A stretch of DNA of 64,000 nt from Enterobacter ludwigii (GTDB taxonomy: Bacteria > Pseudomonadota > Gammaproteobacteria > Enterobacterales > Enterobacteriaceae), in assembly GCF_001750725.1 (NCBI RefSeq), contig NZ_CP017279.1, forward strand, positions 3,162,001 to 3,226,000, in the 5' to 3' direction. Numbering within the stretch: the stretch's first letter is position 1; the number at the start of each line of letters is the position of its first letter. Both the position numbers and the translations under genes were made by a program. Below are positions 18,152 to 31,886 of this stretch, piece after piece. The notes beneath the pieces are model-generated. The model did not search any database, was not told the origin of the DNA, and saw only the letters and a list, made by a program, of their open reading frames with translations.

Positions 18152-19060
18152 ATGTCGAGATTGCTCGCAGCAATAACATTACCTTTAAGCATCATTTTAA
18201 CTATTCTGGTGACTGTCGCCTGTTCTGTGCCGATCATTATTGCCGGCATCATTAAGTTGCTGCTGCCCGTGCCCGTGGTATGGCGAGCCGTATCCGCATT
18301 TTGTAATTTTATGATGTACTGCTGGTGTGAAGGACTGGCGTTCCTGTTGTACCTGAATCCACACCTGAAGTGGGATGTGGAAGGGCTTGAAGGCCTCAAC
18401 AAAAAGAACTGGTACCTGCTTATCTGCAACCACCACAGCTGGGCTGACATCGTGGTGTTATGCGTGCTTTTCCGCAAACATATCCCGATGAACAAATACT
18501 TCCTGAAACAGCAGCTCGCCTGGGTACCTTTTATCGGTCTGGCCTGCTGGGCGCTCGATATGCCGTTTATGAAACGCTATTCGCGCAGCTATTTGCTTCG
18601 TCATCCGGAGCGTAGTGGTAAAGATGTGGAAACCACGCGCCGTTCCTGCGAAAAATTTCGCGCGCATCCGACAACCATTGTGAACTTCGTGGAAGGCTCG
18701 CGCTTTACGGAAGAGAAGCGTCAACAAACTCGCTCTCCTTATCAGCACCTGCTGCCGCCCAAGGCTGCGGGCATTGCGATGGCGCTTAACGTGTTGGGCG
18801 CGCAGTTCGATAAATTACTCAACGTCACGCTCTGCTATCCGGAAAACGACAGGACACCGTTCTTCGATATGCTCAGCGGCAAGCTGACGCGGATCGTTGT
18901 ACGTATCGAGCTGGTGCCGGTTGATGACGGGTTGCACGGGGATTACGTTAACGATAAGAATTTCAAACGTCTTTTCCAGCGTTGGCTGAATACGCTCTGG
19001 AATGAGAAAGATGAACAGATAGAAAAGATTAAATCTTCATACAAAAACGCCGGTCAGTGA
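18152..19060 (+). CDS. yihG: Putative inner-membrane acyltransferase YihG (PlsC-like)
   Basis: A 302-residue member of the lysophosphatidic acid acyltransferase superfamily; a 1-acylglycerol-3-phosphate acyltransferase role is proposed for YihG. Residues 2-45 are hydrophobic (membrane anchor). The catalytic HX4D motif is HHSWAD (His94, Asp99), and FVEGSRFT is the second acyltransferase block. I chose ATG 18152 because it is the only ATG near the start of homology; its ribosome-binding site is weak (AAAAAG). In-frame codons before it (ANHLKKLI) resemble the first residues of E. coli YihG as I recall them, but no start codon is available there. The stop overlaps a terminator. Confidence 0.9.
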   Translation: MSRLLAAITLPLSIILTILVTVACSVPIIIAGIIKLLLPVPVVWRAVSAFCNFMMYCWCEGLAFLLYLNPHLKWDVEGLEGLNKKNWYLLICNHHSWADIVVLCVLFRKHIPMNKYFLKQQLAWVPFIGLACWALDMPFMKRYSRSYLLRHPERSGKDVETTRRSCEKFRAHPTTIVNFVEGSRFTEEKRQQTRSPYQHLLPPKAAGIAMALNVLGAQFDKLLNVTLCYPENDRTPFFDMLSGKLTRIVVRIELVPVDDGLHGDYVNDKNFKRLFQRWLNTLWNEKDEQIEKIKSSYKNAGQ

Positions 19061-19073
19061 CCGGCGTTTTTTT
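19043..19073. terminator. Bidirectional terminator between yihG and dsbA
   Basis: ACGCCGGTCA and TGACCGGCGT form a 10-bp inverted repeat around a single G, with A5 before and T6 after. The stem covers the yihG stop and serves both convergent genes. Confidence 0.88.
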
Positions 19074-19084
19074 CTTTATTGATC

Positions 19085-19708
19085 TTACTTCTTCTCGACC
19101 AGATATTTCACGGTATCCGCGTACTGCTGTACGAAGATATCCATGCTGCTGGTGTCCATGCCCTGCGTGTTCAGCTGATATTTGCCGTTAACATACATCG
19201 CCGGAACGCCCTGCAGCTGAAGGTCTGCGGCGGCTTTTTCCTGCTGGGCTACCAGAGATTTCACCACAAAGCTGTTCCATGCCGCGTCGTATTCTTCACC
19301 TTTCACACCGGCATCCACGAAGACTTTACGGATATCTGCAGTCGTCTGAACTGTCTGGGTTTTCTGGACTGCTTCAAACATTGGTGCAGTGATCTTATCT
19401 TCCACGCCCAGCGCGATAGCTACCGCCCATGCCTGAGTCAGGTCTTTACCCAATGGGCCCAGGAACTCAACGTGATACTTGGTCATTTTGGTGCCTTCTG
19501 GCAGCTTTTTCTTCACGTTATCGGAAACATGCAGCACCTGCTCGAACTGATAGCAATGTGGGCAATAGAACGAGAAGAACTCCAGAACCTGTGGCTCGCC
19601 AGCGACTGGTTTTTCCAGCGTCGTATACTGTTTGCCGTCGGTAAACTGCGCAGCAGAAGCGCTAAATGCCAGAATCATACCTGCCAGCGCCAGCCAAATT
19701 TTTTTCAT
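19085..19708 (-). CDS. dsbA: Periplasmic thiol:disulfide oxidoreductase DsbA
   Basis: Introduces disulfide bonds into periplasmic proteins and is reoxidised by DsbB. It has 207 residues from [10 protein letters not shown] (start 19708); a 9-residue extension upstream is not supported. Residues 1-19 form a signal peptide (AFSASA, then AQFTDG). The active site is Cys49-Pro-His-Cys52 ([13 protein letters not shown]), and the cis-proline loop is [10 protein letters not shown]. It lies 27 bases after srkA on the same strand, and both are known to be expressed together under CpxR control. Confidence 0.98.
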   Translation of the reverse strand: MKKIWLALAGMILAFSASAAQFTDGKQYTTLEKPVAGEPQVLEFFSFYCPHCYQFEQVLHVSDNVKKKLPEGTKMTKYHVEFLGPLGKDLTQAWAVAIALGVEDKITAPMFEAVQKTQTVQTTADIRKVFVDAGVKGEEYDAAWNSFVVKSLVAQQEKAAADLQLQGVPAMYVNGKYQLNTQGMDTSSMDIFVQQYADTVKYLVEKK

Positions 19709-19735
19709 GATTAACTCTCTCCTGGGTGTGTCCAA

Positions 19736-20722
19736 TTAATACATCGGCGTTAATTGCAGAGGGGGCTCCTTAAGAACCTTAACCTGCTCAGTAAATGTGG
19801 ATATCTGGCTGCGCCAGTAATCCTCTCCGGTAAGCCACGGGAAATTACGGGGAAATGCAGGATCGTCCCAACGCCTGATTAACCATGCGAGATAGTAAAC
19901 AAAACGCATCGCGCGTAAAGGTTCAATCAGGACAATTTCGTCTGAATTAAAAGGGCTAAACTCTTCATAGGCCTCAATAATCGTTTCAAGCTGCATCCGT
20001 TGCTCAGCTTTATCGCCATTGAGCAGCATCCACAGGTCCTGAACCGCAGGCCCCATACGTGCATCATCGAGATCGACGAACAGCGGGCCATCACGCCAGA
20101 GAATATTACCAGCGTGACAATCGCCGTGCAGACGCAGAACGGAAATATCATCGCGCCAGCAGGTTTTCACCGCATCAATAAGTTTATCGGTCGCGTTGAG
20201 GAAATTATCCTTAAGCGCTTTGGGGATTAGCGCCGAGGTTTCAAATACCTGACGAGGTTCAAGCAGGTATTCCTGAATACCGATTGTCGGACGGGCAATA
20301 AAGTCTTCTTTGCGTCCCGTCTGGTGAATGCGTCCCAGATATCGGGCAACCCACTCCATCTGATCGATATTATCCGCTTCAAACTGGCGGCCCCCCAGGC
20401 TTGGGAATACGGCATAGTAAAACCCTTCGTGGGTGAGCAGCGTTTGGTTATTAAATTTAAGCGGCGCGGCAACGGGAACATCATCATCCAGCAGATCGTG
20501 AGCAAACTGGTGCTCTTCCTGAATTTGTTCTGCGGACCAACGTTGAGGGCGATAGAACTTTACGACGAAGCGCTGACGATCCTCGTCCTGAAACTGATAG
20601 ACGCGGTTTTCGTAGCTATTTAAGGGAGTTAGCCCGGAATCCACCCGAATACCCTGTTCAAACAGCGCATCCATAATGGTATCCGGGTGTAATGTCTGGA
20701 AAGTAAAAGCCTGGTCGTTCAT
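19736..20722 (-). CDS. srkA: Stress response Ser/Thr kinase SrkA (YihE/RdoA)
   Basis: A cytoplasmic protein kinase with a choline-kinase-like fold that protects against stress-induced death. It has 328 residues, as in E. coli. Lys in RFVVKFYRPQRW binds ATP, the catalytic loop is LRLHGDCHAGNILW and the metal-binding segment is FVDLDDARMGPA. The start ATG at 20722 (MNDQAFTFQTLHPDTIMDALF) is the conserved one. It is the first gene of srkA-dsbA, with a CpxR-type box 65-79 bases upstream. Confidence 0.96.
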   Translation of the reverse strand: MNDQAFTFQTLHPDTIMDALFEQGIRVDSGLTPLNSYENRVYQFQDEDRQRFVVKFYRPQRWSAEQIQEEHQFAHDLLDDDVPVAAPLKFNNQTLLTHEGFYYAVFPSLGGRQFEADNIDQMEWVARYLGRIHQTGRKEDFIARPTIGIQEYLLEPRQVFETSALIPKALKDNFLNATDKLIDAVKTCWRDDISVLRLHGDCHAGNILWRDGPLFVDLDDARMGPAVQDLWMLLNGDKAEQRMQLETIIEAYEEFSPFNSDEIVLIEPLRAMRFVYYLAWLIRRWDDPAFPRNFPWLTGEDYWRSQISTFTEQVKVLKEPPLQLTPMY

Positions 20723-20786
20723 CCGATCATCCGGAAATTATACGAATGATTCAGGATATCATCTTGTGGCGATTTCGGTGCCGCCG

Positions 20787-20801
20787 CTTACAAGCTTTTA
20801 C
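20787..20801 (-). promoter_or_regulatory. CpxR box upstream of srkA-dsbA
   Basis: The minus strand reads GTAAAAGCTTGTAAG, the tandem GTAAA-N5-GTAA(A/G) CpxR motif. It overlaps the last codons of yihD. CpxR control of srkA-dsbA is known in E. coli. Confidence 0.75.
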
Positions 20802-21067
20802 TCTTTAATTACGCCACGTGCGCGCAGCAACGCGGTTTTAAAATCTTCCTCATAATCTTTCTGAATACCAGGAATAACAGCGTCTTTGGCAGAGTCGCGC
20901 ATTTTGAGATGGTAGATCAGGATATCGTCAGAAAGGTCTGTCAGTTCGCCGTCAAAACCTGACTCTTTCGCCAGTTTCTGTAAAAATTGCATCAGATTAA
21001 GCTCTGGCTCTTTTTGCCAGGCCGGCTGGAGGAGTTCAATGACTTCATTCAGACGTTTACATTTCAT
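20798..21067 (-). CDS. yihD: Conserved protein YihD (DUF1040)
   Basis: An 89-residue cytoplasmic protein of unknown function, the same length as E. coli YihD and almost identical as recalled: [20 protein letters not shown] at the start and [19 protein letters not shown] at the end. It is mostly helical by composition, with no membrane segment or signal. It is divergent from mobA. The 3' end overlaps the CpxR box for the next operon. Confidence 0.95.
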   Translation of the reverse strand: MKCKRLNEVIELLQPAWQKEPELNLMQFLQKLAKESGFDGELTDLSDDILIYHLKMRDSAKDAVIPGIQKDYEEDFKTALLRARGVIKE

Positions 21068-21135
21068 GGTGGTGCTCCTTTCATTGAGAGTGACACGTTA
21101 GCAGGGTCAATCCCACAATAAAAGAGGCGATATTC

Positions 21136-21720
21136 ATGAATCATGGGCAGCAAATAATCGGCGTTGTTCTGGCGGGTGGCAAGGCAACCCGAATGGGGGG
21201 GAAAGATAAAGGTCTTCAGCTCCTTAACGGTAAGCCACTCTGGCAGCATGTCGCTGATACGCTTGCGGGCCAGGTCATGACAATGGCCATCAGCGCTAAC
21301 AGGCATAGAGATGTTTATCAGCGTAGCGGGTATCCCGTTTACGAGGATATCCAGGAGAATTACCCCGGGCCGCTGGCCGGTATGCTTTCGGTTATGCAGC
21401 AGTCGCACGGAGAGTGGTTTATCTTCTGTCCGTGTGATACCCCGTTTATTCCGTCTTGTCTTGTCGAACGCATGGTACGGCTTCGTGGTAGCGCACCCGT
21501 TGTCTGGGCCCATGATGGTGAGCGTGACCACCCTGCTGTTGCGTTGATCCACCGTTCGTTAGTTACGGCGTTACAGGAGTACCTGACGGCAGGAGAGCGC
21601 AGGGTGATGGCTTTTATGCGCCAGTCAGGCGGCCATCCAGTCGATTTTAGCGATTTTAAGTCGGCGTTTATGAACGTCAATACCACAGAAGATTTGCAGA
21701 TGATGCAGGAGAAAAAATGA
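21136..21720 (+). CDS. mobA: Molybdenum cofactor guanylyltransferase MobA
   Basis: Attaches GMP from GTP to molybdopterin cofactor, giving the MGD cofactor used by nitrate, DMSO and TMAO reductases and formate dehydrogenases. It has 194 residues, as in E. coli. The nucleotide-binding loop is [18 protein letters not shown] at residues 9-26, and the catalytic Asp lies in FCPCDTPF. The start ATG follows AGAGGCGA. The stop overlaps the mobB start (ATGA), indicating coupled translation. Confidence 0.96.
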   Translation: MNHGQQIIGVVLAGGKATRMGGKDKGLQLLNGKPLWQHVADTLAGQVMTMAISANRHRDVYQRSGYPVYEDIQENYPGPLAGMLSVMQQSHGEWFIFCPCDTPFIPSCLVERMVRLRGSAPVVWAHDGERDHPAVALIHRSLVTALQEYLTAGERRVMAFMRQSGGHPVDFSDFKSAFMNVNTTEDLQMMQEKK

Positions 21721-22220
21721 TACCTGTTTTGGCCATTTCAGCCTGGAGTGGTACCGGGAAAACGATGCTGCTGAAAAAACTGATCCCTGCGCTTTGCGCT
21801 AAAGGTGTTCGCCCCGGATTAATTAAGCATACGCATCACAATATGGATGTCGATAAGCCGGGAAAAGACAGCTATGAGCTGCGTAAGGCGGGAGCAGCCC
21901 AAACGATGGTGGCGAGTGATCAGCGCTGGGCATTGATGACTGAAACACCGGATGAAGCGCCGCTGGATCTCATGTATCTGGTTAGCCGGATGGATCACTC
22001 TACTCTGGATCTGGTGCTGGTTGAGGGGTTTAAGCATGACGCGGTGGCAAAGATCCTGCTGTTCAGAAGCCATGCCGGGCATGATGTTCACGAGCTGACG
22101 CTTGATGAGCATGTGATTGCAATCGCCAGTGACGTAGCCCTGGATCTGGAGGTACCGGTACTGGATTTGAATAACGTTGAGGAGATCGCCGCGTTTATTT
22201 TGAATTGGTGTGCTGTCTGA
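21717..22220 (+). CDS. mobB: Molybdopterin-guanine dinucleotide accessory GTPase MobB
   Basis: A GTP-binding partner of MobA that improves cofactor synthesis and is not strictly required. It has 167 residues (about 175 in E. coli). The P-loop is AWSGTGKT at residues 9-16. [24 protein letters not shown] is the conserved second block and [15 protein letters not shown] the third. It overlaps the mobA stop by four bases. The next feature is the rRNA terminator on the opposite strand, 32 bases on; in E. coli mobB also lies next to an rRNA operon (rrnA). Confidence 0.95.
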   Translation: MIPVLAISAWSGTGKTMLLKKLIPALCAKGVRPGLIKHTHHNMDVDKPGKDSYELRKAGAAQTMVASDQRWALMTETPDEAPLDLMYLVSRMDHSTLDLVLVEGFKHDAVAKILLFRSHAGHDVHELTLDEHVIAIASDVALDLEVPVLDLNNVEEIAAFILNWCAV

Positions 22221-22252
22221 TGCTCTCTCCGGCGACGGGAAAAACCCAAAGC

Positions 22253-22282
22253 AAAAAACCCCGCACCATACGGTACGGGGTT
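22253..22282. terminator. Terminator between rRNA operon and mobB
   Basis: CCCCGCACC / GGTACGGGG (one mismatch) around ATAC, with A6 at 22253-22258 giving the T-run for the minus-strand rRNA operon and a weaker TTCTTTT for mobB. Confidence 0.85.
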
Positions 22283-22292
22283 CTTTTAATTG

Positions 22293-22412
22293 ATGCCTGG
22301 CAGTTCCCTACTCTCACATGGGGAGACCCCACACTACCATCGGCGCTACGGCGTTTCACTTCTGAGTTCGGCATGGGGTCAGGTGGGACCACCGCGCTAA
22401 AGCCGCCAGGCA
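22293..22412 (-). rRNA. rrf: 5S ribosomal RNA
   Basis: 120 nt. The 5' end TGCCTGGCGG pairs with the 3' end CTGCCAGGCAT, and the internal GTCCCACCTGACCCCATGCC block matches E. coli 5S. It lies 62 bases after the 23S gene. No tRNA gene follows it, unlike E. coli rrnC, which has aspT and trpT. Confidence 0.98.
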
Positions 22413-22474
22413 AATTCTGTTAATCTGTATCAGCTGAAAATCGTCTCTCATCGCCAAAACATCTTCGGCGTTGT

Positions 22475-25381
<2,907 letters not shown>

Positions 25382-25486
25382 TCACAACCCGAAGATGTTT
25401 CTTTCGATTCATCACCGGTTTGCGAAAATTTGAGAGACTCGAACACACATAACATGTGTGTCGTTTCAATTTTCAGCTTGATCCAG

Positions 25487-25500
25487 ATTTTTAAAGAGCA
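25487..25500 (-). promoter_or_regulatory. boxA antitermination site in the 16S-23S spacer
   Basis: The minus strand reads TTTGCTCTTTAAAAATC, the spacer boxA of enterobacterial rRNA operons, where Nus factors are loaded to prevent early termination. Confidence 0.7.
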
Positions 25501-25573
25501 AATATCTCAAACGTCACCCGAAGATGAGTTTTGAGATATGTCGGCAGGTGACTTTCACTCACGAACCAGCAAG

Positions 25574-25649
25574 TGGCGTCCCCTAGGGGATTCGAACCCC
25601 TGTTACCGCCGTGAAAGGGCGGTGTCCTGGGCCTCTAGACGAAGGGGAC
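25574..25649 (-). tRNA. gltU: tRNA-Glu (anticodon TTC)
   Basis: 76 nt with encoded CCA. The acceptor stem GTCCCCT/AGGGGAC, the anticodon loop CTTTCAC with TTC and the T-loop GGTTCGAATCC are all complete. It lies in the 16S-23S spacer, as in the Glu-type operons rrnB, C, E and G of E. coli, rather than the Ile/Ala pair found in rrnA. Confidence 0.98.
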
Positions 25650-25734
25650 ACTGAAGTCTCAATCGCAAGACGCCTTGCTATTTACTTTTCATCAGACAAT
25701 CTGTGTGGACACTACAAAGGCAGGTTCTTTAAGG

Positions 25735-27274
<1,540 letters not shown>

Positions 27275-27405
27275 AAGTTTGATGCTCGTGAATTAAACTT
27301 CGTAATGAATTACGTATGTTCACTCAGAGACTTGGTATTCATTTAGTGTCCGAAGACATTAAGAATCCATGTCACTTTGAGTGCCCACACAGATTGTCTG
27401 ATAAA

Positions 27406-27418
27406 TTGTTAAAGAGCA
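27406..27418 (-). promoter_or_regulatory. boxA antitermination site in the rRNA leader
   Basis: The minus strand reads TGCTCTTTAACAA, identical to the leader boxA of E. coli rRNA operons. It lies between P2 and the 16S gene, and the RNase III stem sequence follows (ATCAGACAATCTGTGTGG). Confidence 0.92.
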
Positions 27419-27453
27419 GTGCCGCTTCGTTTTCGCTGCGGCGCGGGGTGTGC

Positions 27454-27481
27454 ATATTACGCTTTCCCGCTTCAGAGTCAA
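27454..27481 (-). promoter_or_regulatory. rRNA promoter P2
   Basis: Minus-strand -35 TTGACT (27476-27481) and -10 TAATAT (27454-27459), with a 16-base spacer and a GCACACCCCGC start region, as in E. coli rrn P2. Confidence 0.9.
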
Positions 27482-27573
27482 GCATTTATTTTTGCTTTTC
27501 TCTGTTGGTGTTCATCTCTGAACCCCGCCAACCCGGCGGCGTGTGTGCCGTTGTTCCGTGTCAGTGGAGGCGC

Positions 27574-27625
27574 ATTATAGGGAGTTATTCTGAAGTGACA
27601 AGAGGAAATTCAAAAAAAGTTTCTG
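27574..27625 (-). promoter_or_regulatory. rRNA promoter P1 with UP element
   Basis: Minus-strand -35 TTGTCA (27596-27601) and -10 TATAAT (27574-27579), with a 16-base spacer and GCGCCTC discriminator, typical of stringently controlled rRNA P1 promoters. The A/T-rich UP element (CTTTTTTTGAATTTCC) lies just upstream. The remaining A+T-rich bases to the yieP start are where Fis sites would be expected; I could not place them with confidence. Confidence 0.92.
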
Positions 27626-27750
27626 TCCGTGTTTTTTTTCACCAACAGGGGTGAAATCAAGCTACAAATTGTTCTATTTGATGTATCTGCAACCAAAATA
27701 ACACCCGAGGTGGCATAATTATCAGCATGAATCTTTAAGGAATAAACGCG

Positions 27751-28458
27751 ATGCCATTAAGCGCACAACAACTGGCTGCCCAAAAAAACCTGTCGTATGT
27801 GCTGGCAGAAAAACTGGCTCAGCTGATTTTAGCGGGTAAATATGCCCCGGGGAGCATCCTGCCGGGTGAAATGGAGTTGGGTGAGCAGTTTGGGGTGAGC
27901 CGTACTGCCGTTCGCGAAGCGGTGAAAACCTTAACGGCAAAAGGAATGGTGCTTCCGCGTCCTCGCATTGGTACGCGTGTGATGCCACAGAGCAACTGGA
28001 ACTTCCTCGATCAGGAACTGCTCTCATGGTGGATGACGGAAGATAACTTTCATCAGGTCGTCGATCACTTCCTGGTGATGCGCAGCAGTCTTGAACCTCA
28101 GGCCTGCCTCCTTGCCGCCACGCTCGGGACGGCAGAACAGAAAGCGCAGCTCAATGCCCTAATGGAAGAGATGGTGTTCCTGAAAAAACACTTCAACCGC
28201 GAACGCTGGATTGAGGTCGATATGGCCTGGCATGAACACATCTATATGATGAGCGCCAATCCGTTCCTGACATCCTTTGCCTCTTTATTCCATTCGGTAT
28301 ACCACACCTACTTTACCTCTATTACGCAAGACGAAGTGGTAAAGCTGGATTTGCACCAGGCGATTGTTGATGCCATTCAGGAGAGCGACGGGCAGCGAGC
28401 CCAGGATGCATGCCAGGCATTGCTGGCCGCGCCAACCCACCAGCAGGTACATAAATGA
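27751..28458 (+). CDS. yieP: GntR/FadR-family transcriptional regulator YieP
   Basis: A 235-residue DNA-binding regulator (230 in E. coli). An N-terminal winged helix covers about residues 15-80 ([40 protein letters not shown]). A helical FCD-type effector domain follows from about residue 90 ([41 protein letters not shown]). The start ATG lies behind AAGGA. The stop overlaps the start of hsrA by four bases, so the two are one operon. Its ligand is not known to me. It is divergent from the rRNA operon, as yieP is from rrnC in E. coli. Confidence 0.95.
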   Translation: MPLSAQQLAAQKNLSYVLAEKLAQLILAGKYAPGSILPGEMELGEQFGVSRTAVREAVKTLTAKGMVLPRPRIGTRVMPQSNWNFLDQELLSWWMTEDNFHQVVDHFLVMRSSLEPQACLLAATLGTAEQKAQLNALMEEMVFLKKHFNRERWIEVDMAWHEHIYMMSANPFLTSFASLFHSVYHTYFTSITQDEVVKLDLHQAIVDAIQESDGQRAQDACQALLAAPTHQQVHK

Positions 28459-29888
28459 GAGAGAGAAAAGCGCGCAGCATGGCCGGATTGCCGTGGATTG
28501 CAGCCATGGCGTTCTTTATGCAGGCACTGGATGCCACCATCCTCAACACAGCGCTACCCGCGATTGCACAAAGCCTTAACCGATCCCCGCTGGCGATGCA
28601 GTCCGCCATCATCAGTTATACCCTGACTGTCGCGATGCTCATTCCGGTAAGCGGCTGGCTGGCTGACCGCTTCGGCACCCGCAAAATATTCATGCTGGCC
28701 GTGACGCTCTTTACGCTCGGCTCTCTGGCCTGTGCGCTGTCAACGTCTCTTACAGAGCTGGTCATCTTCCGTGTTCTTCAGGGCGTTGGCGGGGCGATGA
28801 TGATGCCCGTGGCGCGTCTGGCGTTACTGCGCGCCTATCCGCGCAGCGAACTGCTTCCTGTGCTCAACTTCGTCACGATGCCCGGCCTGGTCGGCCCCAT
28901 ACTGGGTCCGGTTCTCGGCGGGGTATTCGTTACCTGGGCAAGCTGGCACTGGATCTTCCTGATTAATATTCCCATTGGCGTCGCGGGGCTGCTTTATGCC
29001 CGCAAATATATGCCGAACTTCACCACCCCAAGACGCCGTTTCGATATGCGTGGTTTTTTCCTGTTTGGCCTGAGCCTGGTGCTCTTCTCCAGCGGGATGG
29101 AGCTGTTTGGTGAGAAGATCGTCGCGACATGGATTGCACTCTCCGTCATCCTCGGCGGTATTTTGCTGTTCCTTCTTTATATACGTCATGCACGCCGTCA
29201 CCCGACGCCGTTAATTTCTCTGTCGCTGTTTAACACCCGAACGTTTTCCGTGGGGATTGCGGGCAACATTGCCTCACGCCTGGGGACGGGCTGCGTGCCG
29301 TTCCTGATGCCACTGATGCTGCAGGTGGGTTTCGGCTACCCGGCTCTGATTGCCGGTTGCATGATGGCCCCCACGGCGATGGGCTCTATTCTGGCCAAAT
29401 CAACCGTCACGCAGGTGTTGCGCTGGTTTGGTTATCGTAAGACGCTGGTAGGTGTAACGGTCTTTATCGGGCTGATGATCGCGCAGTTCTCCCTGCAATC
29501 CGCCTCTTTACCGGTCTGGATGCTGATCCTGCCCCTGTTTGTGCTGGGAATGGCCATGTCGACACAGTTCACGTCGATGAACACCATCACCCTCGCCGAC
29601 CTGACCGACGATAACGCCAGTAGCGGCAACAGCGTGCTGGCAGTGACTCAGCAGTTGTCGATCAGTCTGGGGGTGGCCGTCAGTGCGGCGGTACTGCGGT
29701 TTTATGAAGGTTTTGACAGCGCGAACACCGTCGAACAGTTCCACTATACCTTTATTACCATGGGCGCACTCACCGTCGTGTCGGCGTTGGTCTTTATGCT
29801 GTTAAAACCCAAAGATGGCCGCAACCTGATCAAAGAGCGCCACAAAGCAAAGGCTAAACCGAACCCCGTTCCATCAGAACAGGAGTAA
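28455..29888 (+). CDS. hsrA: MFS transporter HsrA (DHA2 family, 14 membrane segments)
   Basis: A 477-residue inner-membrane protein of the drug:H+ antiporter-2 group, like EmrB. Motif A is [11 protein letters not shown], and [14 protein letters not shown] near residue 25 is typical of DHA2 members. About 14 hydrophobic segments are visible and the tail is basic. In E. coli, overexpression of hsrA (yieO) was linked to homocysteine resistance; the natural substrate is unknown. The start overlaps the yieP stop (ATGA). The 3' end overlaps that of the convergent rbsR by 35 bases. Confidence 0.94.
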   Translation: MRERKARSMAGLPWIAAMAFFMQALDATILNTALPAIAQSLNRSPLAMQSAIISYTLTVAMLIPVSGWLADRFGTRKIFMLAVTLFTLGSLACALSTSLTELVIFRVLQGVGGAMMMPVARLALLRAYPRSELLPVLNFVTMPGLVGPILGPVLGGVFVTWASWHWIFLINIPIGVAGLLYARKYMPNFTTPRRRFDMRGFFLFGLSLVLFSSGMELFGEKIVATWIALSVILGGILLFLLYIRHARRHPTPLISLSLFNTRTFSVGIAGNIASRLGTGCVPFLMPLMLQVGFGYPALIAGCMMAPTAMGSILAKSTVTQVLRWFGYRKTLVGVTVFIGLMIAQFSLQSASLPVWMLILPLFVLGMAMSTQFTSMNTITLADLTDDNASSGNSVLAVTQQLSISLGVAVSAAVLRFYEGFDSANTVEQFHYTFITMGALTVVSALVFMLLKPKDGRNLIKERHKAKAKPNPVPSEQE

Positions 29889-30846
29889 GCTGCAGACGTT
29901 GTTGCTGCAGGCCGGGCTCGGCCATTCGGTGGATAAGCACATCGATGGCCAGCTCGCCCAGTTCATCTTTTGGCTGATGAATCGTGGTGAGCGGCGGCGT
30001 CATGTAGCGGGCCAGTTCAATGTCATCGTAACCAATCACCGCCATATCGTGTGGAACACGCAGTCCCGCCTGATATAACGCCTGATACGCGCCAAACGCC
30101 ATCGCATCGTTGCCGATAAACACAGCCTGCGGACGCTGCGCTTGCGACAGCAGTTTCTGCATAGCTTCAAAGCCGCCGTTAAATTCGAAATCACCGGTAA
30201 TACGGTAGCCATCCGGAACAGTAAGCCCCGCCCGCGCCATCGCAGAAAGATACCCCTCAAGACGCAAGCGCGCCGGGGTTTTATCCAGGGGGCCGGTAAT
30301 GCAGGCGATGCGGGTATAGCCTTTATCGATCAGATACTGGGTGGCCATGTCACCCCCCAGCAGCGAGTTATCCTGAATGAGATCGCTGGTACCGTCGAAC
30401 GGCGCCCAGTCCATCATCACCGTGGGAATAGAAGGGTAGCGCTGAATAATCTCTTTCGAGGGCTGATGTGTTTCGGTACACAGCAGCAGTAACCCGTCGA
30501 CGCGTTTTTGCATCAGCGTCTCCAGGTTGCGGTTCATTCGCTGCTCATCCCCTTCGGTATTGCACAGCACCAGGCTGTAACCACGCTCGAAGCAGCTGCG
30601 TTCGACACCGCGAACAAGTTCAGAATAAAAGGGGTTGGTACTGGCGGTGATCAGCATGCCGATGGTGCGCGTCTGGTTGAGCTTGAGGCTGCGCGCCAGC
30701 GCGGACGGCGCATAATTGAGATCTTTAACCGCGGCTTCGACTTTCTCCCGAATCGCCTCGCTAACGAAGCGATCGTTATTAATGACGTGGGAGACTGTCG
30801 ACGTAGAAACGCCCGCCTGGCGGGCGACATCTTTCATTGTGGCCAA
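29854..30846 (-). CDS. rbsR: Ribose operon repressor RbsR (LacI family)
   Basis: Represses the rbs operon in the absence of ribose. It has 330 residues, as in E. coli. The helix-turn-helix is [23 protein letters not shown], followed by the hinge helix APSALARSL and a periplasmic-binding-protein-like core ([20 protein letters not shown]). It is the last gene of rbsDACBKR, three bases after rbsK. Two RbsR-type palindromes lie upstream of rbsD. The last 35 bases overlap hsrA on the other strand, with no terminator between them. Confidence 0.97.
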   Translation of the reverse strand: MATMKDVARQAGVSTSTVSHVINNDRFVSEAIREKVEAAVKDLNYAPSALARSLKLNQTRTIGMLITASTNPFYSELVRGVERSCFERGYSLVLCNTEGDEQRMNRNLETLMQKRVDGLLLLCTETHQPSKEIIQRYPSIPTVMMDWAPFDGTSDLIQDNSLLGGDMATQYLIDKGYTRIACITGPLDKTPARLRLEGYLSAMARAGLTVPDGYRITGDFEFNGGFEAMQKLLSQAQRPQAVFIGNDAMAFGAYQALYQAGLRVPHDMAVIGYDDIELARYMTPPLTTIHQPKDELGELAIDVLIHRMAEPGLQQQRLQLTPVLMERGSV

Positions 30847-30849
30847 GCG

Positions 30850-31779
30850 TTACCCCTGCTGACTTAAGAATTCATCAATCTCTTTACGCCACGGAACGGA
30901 AGGCTGGGCACCTTTGCGCGTTACGGCAATCGCCGCGGCGGCATGGGCAAAGCGAATAGCATCATCCATTCTCTTGCCTTCCAGCAGCGCAGTCACCAAT
31001 GCACCGTTAAAGGTATCTCCCGCCGCGATGGTATCAATCGCCTTAACCTTAAAGCCCGGTACGCGACGGCCTTCCCCGTTTACGCTGGCCCACACTCCAC
31101 GACTGCCAAGGGTAATGATAACGGTGCCGATGCCTTTATCGTGCAGCACTTTCGCCGCCCGCGCGGCGTCGTCATCATTTTCAACGCGAACGCCTGTCAG
31201 TTTCTCCGCTTCAGTTTCGTTCGGGGTAATGATATCCACCAGCGCCAGCAGCTCGTCTGATAATACCCGCGCAGGCGCAGGATTGAGTACGACAGTGGTA
31301 TGATTTTGATGCGCTATCTCTGCGGCCGCCAGGACGCTTTCAACAGGTGATTCCAGCTGCATCAGAAGCGCTTCGGCATTCGCGATGATCTCGCGCTGCG
31401 CGTTTACCCGCTCAGTGGTCAGCGCGGCGTTAGCCCCCGCATGAATACCGATGACATTCTCACCTTCCGCGTTGACGAAAATCAGCGCCACGCCGGTTGA
31501 TTCCCCTTCGACAACGCTGACAGGCGCAATATCAATGTTATCGCTGGCCAGCTGTTTGCGTACGCGCTCACCGGTATCGTCATCACCCGTGCAGGCAATA
31601 AAGGCGATCTTCGCCCCACTGCGTCCTGCGGCGACGGCCTGGTTGGCGCCCTTACCGCCGAATGCCACCTGATACTGATTACCGGTGACGGTTTCGCCCG
31701 GTGTCGGGAACGATTCAAGGTTAAGAATGTGATCGGCATTGATACTGCCAAGGACGACAAGATTGCCTGCGGTTTTCAT
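30850..31779 (-). CDS. rbsK: Ribokinase
   Basis: Phosphorylates D-ribose to ribose 5-phosphate with ATP (PfkB family). Starting at 31779 (MKTAGNLVVLGSINADHILN) gives 309 residues, equal to E. coli. In-frame ATGs at 31794 and 31833 have no counterpart. The substrate signature is GGKGANQAVAAGRSG, and the second PfkB signature DTIAAGDTFNGALVTALL holds the catalytic Asp. Ribosome-binding sites are poor at both candidate starts. A hairpin upstream separates it from rbsB. Confidence 0.95.
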   Translation of the reverse strand: MKTAGNLVVLGSINADHILNLESFPTPGETVTGNQYQVAFGGKGANQAVAAGRSGAKIAFIACTGDDDTGERVRKQLASDNIDIAPVSVVEGESTGVALIFVNAEGENVIGIHAGANAALTTERVNAQREIIANAEALLMQLESPVESVLAAAEIAHQNHTTVVLNPAPARVLSDELLALVDIITPNETEAEKLTGVRVENDDDAARAAKVLHDKGIGTVIITLGSRGVWASVNGEGRRVPGFKVKAIDTIAAGDTFNGALVTALLEGKRMDDAIRFAHAAAAIAVTRKGAQPSVPWRKEIDEFLSQQG

Positions 31780-31801
31780 GGTTGAGGTGTCCATCTGAGA
31801 G

Positions 31802-31825
31802 CGCCACCGGTGTGACCCGGTGGCG
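31802..31825 (-). other. Hairpin between rbsB and rbsK
   Basis: CGCCACCGG / CCGGTGGCG, a 9-bp perfect stem without a T-run. It probably protects the upstream rbsB message and lowers downstream expression. In E. coli an sRNA, RbsZ, arises from the 3' end of rbsB; this hairpin would be close to its end, which is inference only. Confidence 0.6.
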
Positions 31826-31886
31826 TATGCCACACTTTTCTTTATAGGGTGTCCCTCAGGCAGCCAGCGACTGCCTGATTCGCCTT

